A stretch of DNA of 64,000 nucleotides from Oxytricha trifallax (Eukaryota > Ciliophora > Spirotrichea > Sporadotrichida > Oxytrichidae). The notes below the pieces were generated by a model. That model saw nothing but the letters and a program-made list of their open reading frames with translations, was not told where the DNA came from and searched no databases. Within the stretch, counting starts at the first letter, position 1. Each line of letters opens with the position of its first letter. Both the position numbers and the translations under genes were made by a program. Positions 1 through 12,474 of this stretch are shown here, in pieces. The stretch is from assembly GCA_000711775.1 (NCBI GenBank), contig ARYC01019316.1, positions 24,064 through 88,063 on the forward strand, written 5' to 3'.

Positions 1-1
1 G

Positions 2-2188
2 GAAATGACTGAAGAGGACTTAAATTAACCAATACAGAAATGCTTTGAAGATAAAATAGGGAAGCAATTCAAAGGGAGAAATTGGTACTAACAACCGCCC
101 GAGTGGGCAATAAAATGCAATGGAACAGCAGCTGGAAACGTTATTTAAGACACTAAAACAAAATGGAAAGAAGCAATGAGAGACTTAGAATAATGCCTAG
201 AAAGAAACGATGTTAGAGGTTTTTTCTACCTGGTAAAGAGGTTAACCAAGAGCTAAAAACAAGCTCAACCAATTAAAGGACTGACGATAAAAGACGAGAG
301 GACTGAAATAGGAGATCACACGAAAGAACAAGTCCTAAAATACTATCGTGAACTTTTCAGAGACAACAGGGAGTAAAAAGAAAGGGACAGAAACAAAAAG
401 GACACGTTAATGATTGATGAACAAGACAAAGAAAATCTATGTGATGAAGCCGATGTGGAGAAAAGTATATAGGAATGTAACTTTAACAAAGCTATTGGTC
501 CAGATGGATTTGATGGAAAGATGCTAAATAAATCTAAAACCATTTCCAAAACTGTGAGCAAGAAGATCAACCAATGGTTAAACGAAGGCCACATTCCATA
601 ATATATAAAAGAAGGGAGGTTGATACTCTTGAGCAAGGAACAAAAGGAATCTTATCCAGAGGTCAATAATACAAGACCTATTGTGGTTAATTCTCATTTA
701 GGAAAAATAGTAGAAAAAGTAATAATCAACATAATAAATGAGGAAAAAAGTGGGCTATTAAAAACTGGTAATTACCAAAATGGATTTAAAGAAAACAAAA
801 GCACACACATAAACTTAATTAGAATGCTGGAGCACATAAAGAACTCCAGAAAAAAGAGCAAATAGAGAGAGGCCTACCTACTAGTGGACCTACAGAAGGC
901 GTATGACTCAGTCTGGAAAGACAAATTGATGAAGATTCTACAAGACAGGAGTGTTAGTTAAAAAGACGCGAAATGCGTAAAACTAATTTAGTAACTCTAC
1001 ACAAACAACAAAATTATTTATGAAGGAGAGGAAATAAATACAGAACAAGGAGTAGCTCAGGGTAGCAGACTTTCACCAATGTTATTTAACATCTACCTAC
1101 AAGACGCACTCTTCTCATAACAAGAACTAATGTCACTGATAAAACAAGGCAAACTTATTGCGTTTGCCGACGATATACTGATAAATGTTAAAGACCCTCA
1201 ACAATTCAAAAGGGTAATAAACAGCTTCAGGGAGATTGAGAAGTCTCATAACTTGAAATTGAACACCAAGAAAACTGTGTTCATGAGCGATGCAAAGTGT
1301 TTTGAACGGGAATTCCAAATTGAAGGGATAAATAAGGTTCAGGAAACAAAATACTTGGGATTAAAAACTTGTTTAAACACTCAAGAACTACTTAAGACTA
1401 CTTGGAATGAGATGAAGAAGAAAGTAGAAATGTACAGGAGACTGACTAGCTCAAGTAATCCTACTGTGAGTGATACCATTATGACAGCTTAAATCAGATC
1501 ATTGATGATATACAAATACACCCCACTTATAGCGGCACAATTCATTAAGATTGAAGAGATAGAGAAGATGGAACTTCAACTTAAGAGACTAGCCTTCAGA
1601 ACATCCAGAGATATTCCAAACATAATCTTGAGAAATGTGACAGAACTAAAAGACACAAAAACGTGTGAAATAATTAGAGATCTGGTTCTGAAGAACATGA
1701 GAAAGATAAATTTGAAAATTGACTAGCTCATTCAACCAAAGTAAATAAATGAGGTGTTAAAACAACAGGAAAAAGACCTTAAAAAAAGGAGCAAAATATT
1801 CTTGACTAAAAACGTTATGGATACAATGATGGCAATCAGCCAGGGAAGGACGATAGCGAGCTACGGCATGTAGCATTACTGCAGTATTCATAAAGTGTTT
1901 GTTGACGCAAATCACATGAGAACATGTAACTTGATAAATACAGCTGGAGACCCGAACAGATTCTCTAAACGACTAAGGGAGAAGAGAATAGTGGACATGA
2001 GTAAATAAGAACAAGTAGAGATAATTACAAACATGCTGTGGCTAGACGAAAGAATAAGGAAGCTGGAGGCACACGAATACTACCAGCCAGTAAAGAAACT
2101 GTTCAGGATAACGTATGTCAAGAAAATAAAGCAGGATTTTGACGAGCAGATACTAAATACAACCAAAGAAAGTTAAACATCTAAGTGA
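2..2188 (+). CDS. LINE retrotransposon ORF2, reverse transcriptase (5' end outside window)
   Basis: One frame is open for 728 codons when UAA/UAG are glutamine; it ends at UGA 2186-2188. Reverse transcriptase motifs are in order: palm motif A DLQKAYDSVW (D about residue 296 of the visible part), motif B GVAQGSRLSPMLFNIYL (about 350), catalytic FADD (388-391), then NLKLNTKKT and ETKYLGL (motifs D and E). A Cys/His-rich patch lies near the C-terminus (YCSIHK...HMRTC), as in many non-LTR elements. The endonuclease domain expected upstream would be outside the window. The enzyme copies element RNA into DNA at a nick in the target. The frame has no stop or visible frameshift, so the copy may be recent. 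No LTR, integrase or protease is seen. Confidence 0.9.
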
Positions 2189-3148
2189 AAGTATAGACAA
2201 AAGAGCTAAATTATACAGATTCAGAGAGGCACACTTTCATATTACTGTTATTATTTAGCTTGCAATCTAACTTTTGCAATTTGTGAATTTCATATTTTAA
2301 TTTACCTAAAGTTACTGACCTGACTAATTGTATCAATTGTATTTCCTTTAAAGAACTTTCTTTCTACTCAGTCATTAAAATTATAAATCTTGATTTCTGT
2401 ATTATAAGTGATGAATATTTTTTTACGAATCAATAATTTATTTTTATCAATATTAATTCTAACAGAAGAAAAGTGATGCATCAATAATCTACAGTAGCTA
2501 GGCTTATGAATCAAATTTTTTATTTATTATAACTCATACAAGTATTCTATATTTACTAGAAAGATTAAAAAAATAAATACTAAAGATATTCATAAAAAAT
2601 TCCCACTCTTATCATCAAATATTAACAAGATAAATTTTCCAAAGAGATATATTTTTAAATGGGAAGTTGATGATAACCATATTACTTATATTTATATATA
2701 TTTTGTAATCCATTTCCTTCATTAGATTGATATAATTTTAAATTGTTAAATATTTAATTATAGTAATCAATTTTTTAATATATCTTTAAACTCATTAGTT
2801 GCTACTTTATTATCAAATAATACACTATTTTCTATACTAGATATTGCCTATAAGATATTAAATTTTCTGACTTTATCATAATTCCTTAATAAAAATAACC
2901 GATACAACGCTGACAATATGATCATCACTTAAAATGCAAGATTTTAGTGTTTTTTTCTCGAATAACTTAAAAAATAAAGTGATTACTTATACTATGCGAG
3001 TTACAAGTTGCATATTGAAGTGATCACTGCTATACTGCTCCTCACGATTATGATCGACACCATGGTCTTTATGACCACGAAACAATAACTTTGAAATTCA
3101 TGTTTTTAGTGTTAATTCGTTTTATGAGTAAAAATTGAAATTTTTAAA
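2189..3148. other. AT-rich 3' flank of LINE; no gene seen
   Basis: The stretch begins with the probable LINE 3' untranslated region and becomes very AT-rich. I see no long frame, RNA gene or clear element end. Confidence 0.5.
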
Positions 3149-3628
3149 CTAAAATACATAAATTACATACACTATTTTTATGAGAATTTATTTAAATTTT
3201 CATAACTCCACACTAACTCAATTTTAAATTCATTTCGTGATAGAATGCGTTAATTTATAATTTAATTACTCAAATAGGTACAATATAATTTAAATGAAAA
3301 ATATTTTTGAAGAAATGTATGAATATTTTTAGTTAATTTAGAGTTAAATCATAATTTACAAATAATTTATAATTAAAACAATACTAACGTTTTAAAAATA
3401 TTTTAAATAATAATTAATAATGTTTGTGTATAAATTCTATATCAATTAAAAATATTCATACATTTCTTTAAACTATATTCCATTTAAGTTATATTGTTCC
3501 TATTTGAGTAATTAAATTATAATTTAACACACTCTATCACGAAATGAACTTAAAATTGAGTTAGTGTGTAGTTATGTAAATTTAAATAAATTCTCATAAA
3601 AATAGTGTATGTAATTTAAGTATTTTAG
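3149..3628. repeat. Foldback (MITE-like) inverted repeat
   Basis: Left arm 3149-3335 and right arm 3444-3628 are imperfect reverse complements, including CACACTAACTCAATTTTAA against TTAAAATTGAGTTAGTGTG and ACTCAAATAGG against CCTATTTGAGT. The spacer is about 110 bp. Nothing coding is visible. It resembles a non-autonomous foldback element; no target duplication could be fixed. Confidence 0.75.
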
Positions 3629-3819
3629 ATTGTATTTTAGTATTACAAAAAATTTTACTAACTTTAATAATTTTTACTGGAGAAAAACTGTTGCACATCG
3701 TAAAATCTAGTAATATAAATAATTATGAAATTAACTTATAAAGCTTAAAGTGTAATTATAAGTTTTAAATTATTAAGGGAGCAACCCCATAATCTAAATA
3801 ATAATAAAAATATGATCAC

Positions 3820-3845
3820 ATTGAGGTCTCTGGAGACCCCCGATC
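3820..3845 (-). other. 3'-terminal hairpin of ORF1 retroelement
   Basis: GGTCTCTGGAGACC is a palindrome lying about 80 bp 3' of the minus-strand ORF1 stop. It sits in the context TGATCGGGGGTCTCCAGAG on the minus strand. A similar hairpin follows the other ORF1 copy near 10868. Minus-strand sequence then runs into a TTATTATTATT-type tail, as expected for a LINE/SINE 3' end. Confidence 0.5.
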
Positions 3846-3921
3846 AAATAAGCATGATAGCTTGTTAAGGGACTAGCCCTATCAGTTTGTTTTGGAGATT
3901 CTCTCCGGTATACTGAATCTT

Positions 3922-5346
3922 TCATCTTCTCTTGTTTCTTCTTTTTCCCTTTCCTTTACCTCTTCCTTTGTTGTTTTTCTTTCTCTGTTGTCTGCCTCTG
4001 CTTTTCTTGGGTCTCTGGTGCAAGATTTGTACTGTTTCTCCTTAGTCTCAGAATTTGAATTGTGTGTCAAAGTGTTTGACATTCATCGAAAACTTCAGTT
4101 GTTTAGTTGCTAAAAGTTCCTTGCATCTGGTGGTAATGAGTTGAGTATAATCGCTTTTCGTAAAGTTGTTATGTTTTTGTAGGCATTTTATGTAAATTTC
4201 TACCTTGTTAATGTGAGTGGTAATCTGAGGTTACTGAGATGCAGCTTGCTTCGTTTGATGTAGCATTCTTAATTATTATTACTGTTAGTAATCTGAAGAA
4301 GTTTACCTCTTCGTCTGGGTTGTCTACTGCCGAGCCTGTTTTTTCTTTTATTTCTGCGGCTAGTTGACGTCTCCCATATTCATCCATTTTAATAAGGTGT
4401 CTCTGTTAATTCCGACTAGCATACCACTGATTGCTGTAGTAAACCCTTTTATTCTATTGTAGAGGGTTGTGGTGATTGTGTTTATCCATATTGAAATGCA
4501 TGACTCTCTTGTATCAAATCTCTCTACCAGTTAGGCTTTGGAAATAGATTGCATATCTTTATAAGTATTAGTTTTATGATTATAATCTTAATCATTAATT
4601 TCACTATTTAATTCTAAAATTTAAGGCTCGACCTTTTATTATTAATTTCCCTTTTAGTACTAATTTTTATACAAGACGTAGTTGGCATCCTTCAATATTT
4701 CACGGATGTGATTCTTGAGTACTTCTGAGTATTCAGTGCCACTCCCTATTTAGTAGGTATGTTGGCTAGAGTTTTCCTCGAAGGAGCTCTCTTGGTAATA
4801 GGCGTCGTATTCATATTTTTCTTCGACTGAGCTCCAGTTTCCCTCGTTGTCTGAGTAGATTACTTTCTTTGTTATTAGGTTTTAGTTCCTGTTGAGGTCT
4901 GTGAGTCTCTGTTCGTACTCTTGGTATCTTCTTTTGAAGTCGTTGAGCTCTTTTTGGTGTTAACTATCTCTGACTACATATGTGTCAGTTTCTTAAGGTG
5001 GTGAGGCCGGCATGTCTGCCGTATTTTCAACTTGTGGGGAGGGTTGTCTCATTAGTTGTGGTTTAAGCATTTAAGATAGCTGTTGTGTCCATAGGTGGAT
5101 TTGGTCGTCTTTGTTGGCTGCCTCGTATTTAAGCTTTGTGAGGTTGATTTAGAACTAGTTTAGTGTTTAGAAGCCTTTTCTGACGAGTTTTCTAACTATA
5201 AATGTTATTATTTCAAGTATGTGTAGTCCCCATTGTTCTTTGTTGTTTCTTATGATGTCCATTGTGTATTGTGCAAGGTGATCTAATTAATTATTTTCTA
5301 TGTCACCTTGTATGACATCTCTTTGTGTTTTGCTCAGTATACCCAT
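3922..5346 (-). pseudogene. Retroelement ORF1 (gag-like), one in-frame UGA
   Basis: From ATG at 5346 a single frame runs 475 codons to UGA at 3924-3922, interrupted once by UGA at 4050-4048 (codon 433). The protein is hydrophilic and Q-rich, with a charged, probably helical middle part (QKELNDFKRRYQEYEQRL). Its C-terminus is strongly basic and fits an RNA-binding nucleocapsid role. After the UGA the same frame continues as DQGETVQILHQRP, matching GDDSVTILRQDRR in the plus-strand copy at 10073-10846. This supports the frame and makes the UGA a likely lesion. No reverse transcriptase lies between this ORF and its 3' hairpin. Confidence 0.6.
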
Positions 5347-8300
5347 TTTGTGTTTCTTATTTAACTATAATATAAATCATTAAATTGATAAGTTAAGAGA
5401 AGTAAGGTTGAGTGAATTCACAAGAAAATTATAAAAGTATGAAAATAATAGTTAATAAAAACCCTTCTCTTTATTAAAGAAAGTGCTTATGAATTTATAG
5501 AAAAACTTTCTTATTAATAATATGAATGAATTGATAAGATAGGAATAAATTTAAAAAATTAGAAAAGCTTAAAGTTTTTCTTGATGCTTTGTCTACTATC
5601 CCTATTTACTAAACATAAAACGTTTTAGTTCTAGGAGTTACTGAGCTTCTATTTAATGTAACTTTACTATTGGTAGAAATATTGATGCTTCTCGCTCAAG
5701 AGGAATCTAAAATTCATTTCAAATTTAAAATCATACTTTTTCATCGCACAATAAATCCTAAAGCTAACAGTATAGTTCATCACAAGTTTGCAATGAATTC
5801 AAAAAATAGTTATAATAATGAGGCAAAGTTAACTTCGTGATAAAGTACCACCTTAAAGACAAAAATAGTGAAGAGTTATAGATCAGAGCCTTATTTTAAA
5901 GTAAAGAGTAGTAAAATGGTAAACTACTTCATTTAATAGTTATAATTAACTTAAAAAAATAAAGTTTGAATCAGTGTTTGAAACATCCATAAATCCCATC
6001 ACTAAATAAGTCAAAAATTTCATTATATATTATAATTATAGCATTAAAATTCTAAAGTATTTTTCTTTATTAAATAACTATTAATGAATGATCAAATTAG
6101 TAAAAAGGATTCTCTCGTATTATACATCAACAGAATAAAGTTATTAAATTTGTTGTGACCACTAGTTCTTATTTTAATAAACTTAGAAATTAATAAATAT
6201 AATTTTATGTTTAATAAGTTTAAATACAAATAATAAGAATGGTATTATTCAACATGAAAGTTAAATAAGCCATTTGCTGCATATAGTTTAGAGAATAAAT
6301 GTGATGCCAATAGCACTAAAATAATTAAATCAATTTGAAATGTTTCTTATAAGATCAAATTTTAAATACATTTATAAATATATATTGTGTTTTTTTTTTA
6401 ATTTCATCAGATAAAAATAAAGTCAAAGTAAAAGTTATACTTTATAAATGTAATTAAAAAGATATTTTAGCTATAAACTTATTAAATTTGTCTCCATCAT
6501 CATTCCTTGAATTAGGAATTTTTACTCAAAGTCTCAATTAATCGCTGCAAGGATCACTAAAATACTAACTATGAATAGTTTATTTAAGATGCTGAGTATA
6601 TTTTGAATGATTTATGATTATATAATTGACGAAGATGATTATGTCGAGGATTTGTGGAGATCACTGACAATTCTAAATAGGAAAATTTCAGTCAAATATT
6701 AACCAAAAAAATCTGTATAAAAAGAATGAAACACCTAAGGCCAATAATAATGAAATTTATAAAAGCCTTCAAAGTTTAACTTAAAAGACACTCTATTTAT
6801 TGTGGTGTCAATTATATTGATAAAATGAAACTTTAAGTATTTGGTACTTCTGCTTTGAACTACAGCTACATGAACATCTTATCAGTAAAAGTTTTGCTCA
6901 TTAATGATCTTTTAAAATTTTAATGTTTAGGCTGTTTTGTTGGGAAACGGAGTAATGTTGGAGTTATAGTAGTAAAATATTATGTTTTCATCTGAGTAGT
7001 TCTGGTAATTAATCCTTGAGATCAAATAAAAAATTGATGTATAAATTGAACAATTTCATTTAATGTATGCCATTTTTTAATAATAATAATAATTTAGTTT
7101 TTTACATAAAATTAATATTTTAATCTAAAATTGTAATAGTAGTTAAATATAAAATAGTGTTTCCATTAGTAAAAATATAATTTCGATGATTAATAACATG
7201 AGAAGATGATATCGAGGGTAAATTTATCTATAGAGATACATTTTTAATACCATTATGAAAATATTATATGCTTTCCAATCATATTTTAAAATGTGATATT
7301 TTTTTCTCAATTTATTGAATATTTATCATTTTTATTTAATATTGATATTATGTGAAGATTTAGACCCCCCCCCTTATTCTAACAAATTTTAGCTTCTAAA
7401 TCTATAAAATCTTAGAAGCTTTTCATTTACTTTATTATTGAATGTAGTTACAAACCTTTCTTCTTATGCCTTAGTGTTCCTCAACTGATACTCAATTGCT
7501 CCAAAACATGTGTGAGAACTACCAATATAAATTAAATAAAATTAAAAAATGAATTTACAAAAATAAAATTAAGACTATTTATTATTTTAAATCTCTATTG
7601 AACACAAGATATGGTCTAATCAAGAATATAGAAATCAAATTATCATATTTAGTAAAGCATATCTCTTTAATCACATAATTAAACAGCTGTCTTCATCCTT
7701 TGCAAATGGTTCACTATTTTATAAAAAATGTTAATAGTTTGCAAAAACAGAATTATTTTAAAGTCTTATCTCAAATTATTCAGCATTTCTTTCAAAAATG
7801 GTCGATAATTGAAGTATATTATAGCAAGAAATGTAGAATCTTTGATTAATTACAAGATATAATTTCTAACATAATATTTACTATTAGCAAAAGTTTAAAT
7901 TTGAGTAATTACATTATAAACGTCGACTTGGTTTTAGTGGAATGCTCACAAGATTATTCTTTAATTTAAACACAATTTTTTCTATATAAAAATATAAAAA
8001 ACAAATGAAATCATTTATTTCATTCTATCATATGTCTTAATCGTGGTTTTAGTGTCTTTAGCATCATTTTGAAAATGTAATTTCTATAAAAGTTTAACAT
8101 TTTTCAAAATCTTATAATAAATTAAAGTTATTTATTCTTCTATAATCCTTAACATTTGAAATTCTTGCAATAAATAACATATTTATCAAATGTCTTGGAT
8201 ATAATTTTTAAGAAGGTAATTGATAAAAGTAATTAATTTATTTGTGCTTTATTAAACATAATTTTAAAGATAAATTTCTGATCCTCAGTCAAATCAAGTA

Positions 8301-10072
8301 ATTTAAGAAAGTTCAATTATAGAAAGGGAGGATTCTAAACTTTAATAATCAACTTATTTATGTAGTGATTAATTACAAATCTACAATAGTTCTTTGTATT
8401 TACCAATATGTTATTTTTTCTTGAAAAAACTTTTTAATAATTTATTAAATTTAAAACATTTTAGTCATTCACTTGAAATTGATGAAAATTTTAATAAAAT
8501 AAATAGCAGTTAGAGATATAGTTTTTCTCAAATTATGTTTCTTCATATATTTCACTGCACTCTCCATTTTTTTATTATCAAATCTGATCTTTGAAATCGA
8601 AAATCATTTTTAATGTACATTTGCGTTCACTTTTAATTAAGTAGATTTTTTTTAAGTCTATGGATCTATTATACTGGTTTTAATCAGTATCCAAATTCTA
8701 CATTGCTTGGTATTAATTCAATTATTTTTATTGCTCAATACATTTTATTATTCTTTTATTTGGCATTAACTTTCTAACGAAATCTTGGTTATTGTTGAAG
8801 TTGCTCCTTATTAAATTGTGTTACTATGATCACCGTCAAGCTACTTAATGTTTCTTTATGATGCATAATTGTGAAAGACTTCAGCAAATTAATAATCAAT
8901 TTATTCAATAAGAATAAAACAATTGCTACTAAGGTTCTATTCCTTGCAATTCTTATAGATTTTGCTCATTGAAATTAAGTAAATTAAAATGTTTACAGAA
9001 TGGGCTATTTTTATTCTTTTTATCAGATTTAATATAGTTTCTCAGTATAAATAGTAAGATCTCTTGCTAAAAGCAAAGCTCTTGTTTAAGAGAGCGCCCC
9101 TTAATCTAAGCCTATTCAATCTTTAGTGGAAGATATAAATTTTATATAATAAAGTTTATAATTACAAACGCCTCCTTTTAATCAATCTCTACAAATGCAA
9201 TTATAAAAGAATACGAGATTATTTTTTTTTGAAGAATGAATTATAAGTGATTAATTTTTAATTAGTACCGGAAGAACAACTAGAATTTGTAAGACACTGA
9301 TTAATTGTAAATTAAATCATAAATAATGGAGTTTTCTGAGATTAGTAATTAGTTATTGTGATTAAAACATTTAAACTCTTAATTATTTTATCACAATGCT
9401 TTCTAAGTAAAATTAATTTTATATAACACTATTTCTTCAATTCAAGTCCCTTTAATTAAAAGTTATTTAAATAGAATATTGAATTTACCCTCGATACTTT
9501 TTATTAAAACAGAAAGCGTGCTAGAATAACTATTCTTTAATAAATAATATATTCAACTTCCTCTCTCGTCTTGATTATTCTTAATTTATAACCTTTAATC
9601 TAAATTAATTCGAAATATTTTTATAACATTTTCAAGAATTTTACATGGTTTTCTTGATAGTCTTATGGCCGGAAATTATAAAAAATTATGTTGATATTCT
9701 TTTACATTTCAGTTTGTTTTAGAATCAGAATAATTATTGTGCCTGAGTTTAAATGCTTTTTATCTTAGAAATTAACGTAATTTATAACATAATTATTAAT
9801 CTAAATGGAAAAGGCAAATATAATTATTAAAATCTAACTAATTAATATAGTTAATTAATTTTATAAAGCTAGGTCTTTTATTTAATTTGAATGAATCAAA
9901 ATCATGATTCACTTGTTATTAATAATATAAATAGTATTTCATTTTAAATAAAATAATAATAATACCAAGTGCTGCAATAAGAACCATAATATTTTTAGCA
10001 ATTCAAGATTAAAATTTAGAACTAAATAATTCATGGTCGCATTAAAAATAGAAAGAATAACTTAAATAATGA
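5347..10072. other. Long AT-rich stretch; no supported gene
   Basis: I found no frame with recognisable protein features, no RNA gene and no clear inverted repeat ends in this 4.7 kb. It is probably germline-limited DNA between genes or a large internal eliminated sequence. One oddity is a run of nine C at 7365-7373, followed by a small palindrome (AGCTTCTAA...TTAGAAGCT, about 7390-7421). Confidence 0.5.
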
Positions 10073-10846
10073 AGTCAGCAGATTAAAATCGGTCATAATA
10101 GATACGAGCTTTAAGCTATCATCTTTCCTACTGATATTTACTTAATTGCACATCTTTGGGGGTAATCCTCCACCAAAGTCAAAGACTTTCCAGACTACTA
10201 CTCAACCAAAACTGACTAAGCATTCAAAGACCTCATTGACGAAGCCAACAATGGCACTAAAGTTTCAGCTTGAACTCTTTTCAAAGCCCTAGAACTTAAA
10301 GAACAAATAGTCTCTCTCAGAATCCAAGCAGCAACCCAAGGACTAGCAAACACAATTGCTTGCTACTTCGAACAAATCGAAGATATCCTTGACAGAGAAA
10401 CTAAAGCCTAGCACACCATAGCTAATGACCTTGGTACTCCCAAACAAATCAGGACCTTTCTCAAAACCAATGACAAGTTTAGATCCTACAACTAAGAAGT
10501 CATCATGTACTGCGACACAGACCAAGACCTCATGCTAAACACAAACATAATCAGATTTAAAACACCTTGGAATTATTCCAAAAACCTCTCATCCGATCTC
10601 ATCTTCTTCATGAAAGAAAACTTTAAATCGTTTATTTCCCTTGGTCTTATTAAATTCTCAGTCAAAGTCTTATAAGTTTAATCATCAATTAAATACAAAC
10701 ACCAAGGTGACGACTCCGTCACCATCTTAAGACAAGACCGAAGAAGACAAAATCAATTCACTGGCAGAAAATCAAACAACAAGCAAAGACAACCAAAGAA
10801 AACCAGAAGAAACAACAAAAAGAGAAGAAACAACCAAAGGAACTGA
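10073..10846 (+). CDS. Retroelement ORF1 (gag-like), 5'-truncated copy
   Basis: The frame is open from just after UGA 10070-10072 to UGA 10844-10846 (257 codons) and has no good start near its 5' end, which suggests 5' truncation as in LINE insertions. The C-terminal part aligns by eye with the minus-strand ORF1 at 3922-5346: LGLIKFSVKV / TKQLKFSMNV, then GDDSVTILRQ / GETVQILHQ. It ends in a long Arg/Lys/Gln/Asn-rich tail fit for nucleic-acid binding. It is followed directly by a hairpin and an (ATTT)n tail, with no reverse transcriptase ORF in between. Confidence 0.65.
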
Positions 10847-10865
10847 GTTCCTTTTTAATGATATG

Positions 10866-10888
10866 CTCGGGGGGCTTTAAGCCCTCGA
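10866..10888 (+). other. 3'-terminal hairpin of ORF1 retroelement
   Basis: GGGCTTTAAGCCC forms a 6-bp GC-rich stem 20-40 bp after the ORF1 stop, with flanks (GCTCGGGGG...CCCTCGATG) resembling those of the hairpin near 3820-3845. It is a plausible recognition stem-loop for a LINE reverse transcriptase. Confidence 0.5.
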
Positions 10889-10892
10889 TGCG

Positions 10893-10893
<1 letters not shown>

Positions 10894-10933
<40 letters not shown>

Positions 10934-10936
10934 TTA
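10894..10936 (+). repeat. (ATTT)n simple-repeat tail
   Basis: About ten ATTT units follow the hairpin. Short tandem tails of this kind mark the 3' ends of many LINE and SINE insertions, and I read it as the end of the ORF1 element. Confidence 0.7.
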
Positions 10937-11086
10937 TTATCTTTGGGGGTTAGAAGTGTTCGGTTGTGATGTTATTATCTTTTTCAATACTCACACCGCT
11001 TATTCTGTCACATATACTCTAAATACTTCTTGATGCTATTGTTCGGAATAAGACCATGATGCATCGGTAATAAAATCTTGAATTGA

Positions 11087-11306
11087 TACAAAGCTTAATT
11101 TAGTAAAAGTTATTATACAAATCACAAATATTAAATAGGCTGTAGTGTTGGAGTTTCTGTGAATCCTTGCTTGAACAAAATGAATTAGCATATATTATTA
11201 CAAACAAACAACCTAAGATATTAGCGTAAATAATAATTTGAGATTTTAACAAATTCAGAGTTAATGATAATCCGATTGTATAAAATCCTTATCTAGAATG
11301 GTGAGT
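11087..11306 (+). CDS. Probable host coding segment left of TBE copy 1
   Basis: The frame is open from after UGA 11084-11086 to the TBE boundary. If the TBE and one copy of its AGT duplication are removed, it continues in the same frame from 15419 to UGA 15649-15651, about 150 codons in all. The product is not recognised. With a single stop codon in an AT-rich genome, 150 codons is only moderate evidence of coding. Confidence 0.35.
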
Positions 11307-11391
11307 CAAAACCCCAAAACCCCTTAGTGAGGTTTATAAGTGCTTTGATTTGTAGGGTATAGTTGGGGTCTTATTGGGGTTAGTAGAGAAA
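11307..11391 (+). repeat. TBE copy 1 left terminal inverted repeat (85 bp)
   Basis: It starts with C4A4 telomere-type repeats and is identical to the reverse complement of 15331-15415. Confidence 0.95.
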
Positions 11392-11408
11392 TTAGGTCTA
11401 TTTACAAA

Positions 11409-12433
11409 ATGAGAAATAGAAATTAGCGAAATTTAGGCTCGATTTATGATGAGAAATATTTAGATTTACTGCTTCAGCTTAGGTATGGTACGAGTATTAA
11501 TATAGATTAAGTCAAACCAGTATTGAATTATGCAGCTATTGCAAAGCTCTTACACAAGAGTGCCTCTACTGTTAGGTATCACTGCATAGCTGTTTAGCAT
11601 TTTAATTCTGGTACTTGAAAGCATCCTGCTAGAAAATAAAAGTTCTCACAGCATCATATTGAATACCTCTGTGACTCTAAGACTTTAAAGTATTGGGCAC
11701 ACTTTCCTCTAGACTAGCGACCTGTAATGTCTCATCGCAAGTTTCCTGATATGCGCATCTCTCCTTAGACTATACCCAACATTTATAGAAGAAATGGTAT
11801 TACTTTCAAGACTGTCAACAGAGTAAAGAGAGTGATTGATTTTACAGTGCCATTTTATAGTAATAATTAAAATATATATATGATTAAATGCAGAGAGCTA
11901 TTGATAATAACATCAAGTTCATACATGCAGATGAAGCTGTGTTTACGTTCAACACTTTTATTAATAAGTCAAGGTATAAGAAGTATGATAATATAGAAGT
12001 TTATGACTAAAAAGTGAAGGTAGTCACCCATGCAATTTTAGCTAGTATAAGTGAAGATTCAGGCTTAGAGAGTTATGTGATTCACCCTCGCTCTATTAAG
12101 CGAGAGTAGTATATAGAGTTCCTACATAAGCTCAGAGAGAAGTATAGCAACCAAGAGATCATCCTGTTTGCTGATAACCTCTCAGTTCATAAGACTAAGG
12201 AGTCTAAGAAAGCTTATGAAGACCTAAACATAACTCCTATTTATAACGTTCCTTATAGTCCTTAATTTAATGGAATAGAATTCTACTGGAGTTAAATCAA
12301 GACTCACTACAAGAAGCTGCTGATGTATCATCTTATGCATGACTTGCCTATCGATACAGTAGACTTGATTCAAAGCAACTGTAGAGAGTAAGCGTAGATA
12401 AGACAACAGCTTGTGCGAGAGAAGGAAGAATGA
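11409..12433 (+). pseudogene. TBE 42-kD transposase (IS630/Tc1-type DDE), frameshifted
   Basis: Starts MRNRNQRNLGSIYDEKYL and follows the transposase of TBE copy 2 along its length. Catalytic motifs are visible: FIHADEAVFTFNT (first Asp), ILFADNLSVHKT (second Asp) and PYSPQFNGIEFYW (Glu), with DD34E spacing. One base is missing near 11870-11890 in an AT-repeat tract compared with copy 2, which breaks the frame. The downstream frame stops at UGA 12431-12433, where copy 2 has a sense codon. It would cut and join the TBE ends. Confidence 0.85.
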
Positions 12434-12474
12434 ATGTTTATAAATAAGTTTTAGATTTAAACGAATGAATATAT

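Noticed and set aside
3892-4113. 73-codon plus-strand hydrophobic frame
   Set aside because: Antisense to the Lys/Arg-rich end of ORF1 on the minus strand.
7365-7373. Run of nine C
   Set aside because: Odd in this AT-rich DNA but isolated. It does not have the C4A4 telomere pattern and has no associated element.
9060-9115. Possible tRNA-like GC patch
   Set aside because: No cloverleaf or TTCRANNY box could be built.
11307-11330. C4A4 repeats as a chromosome end or telomere
   Set aside because: They are the known ends of TBE transposons, occur as inverted pairs, and are flanked by target duplications inside longer DNA.
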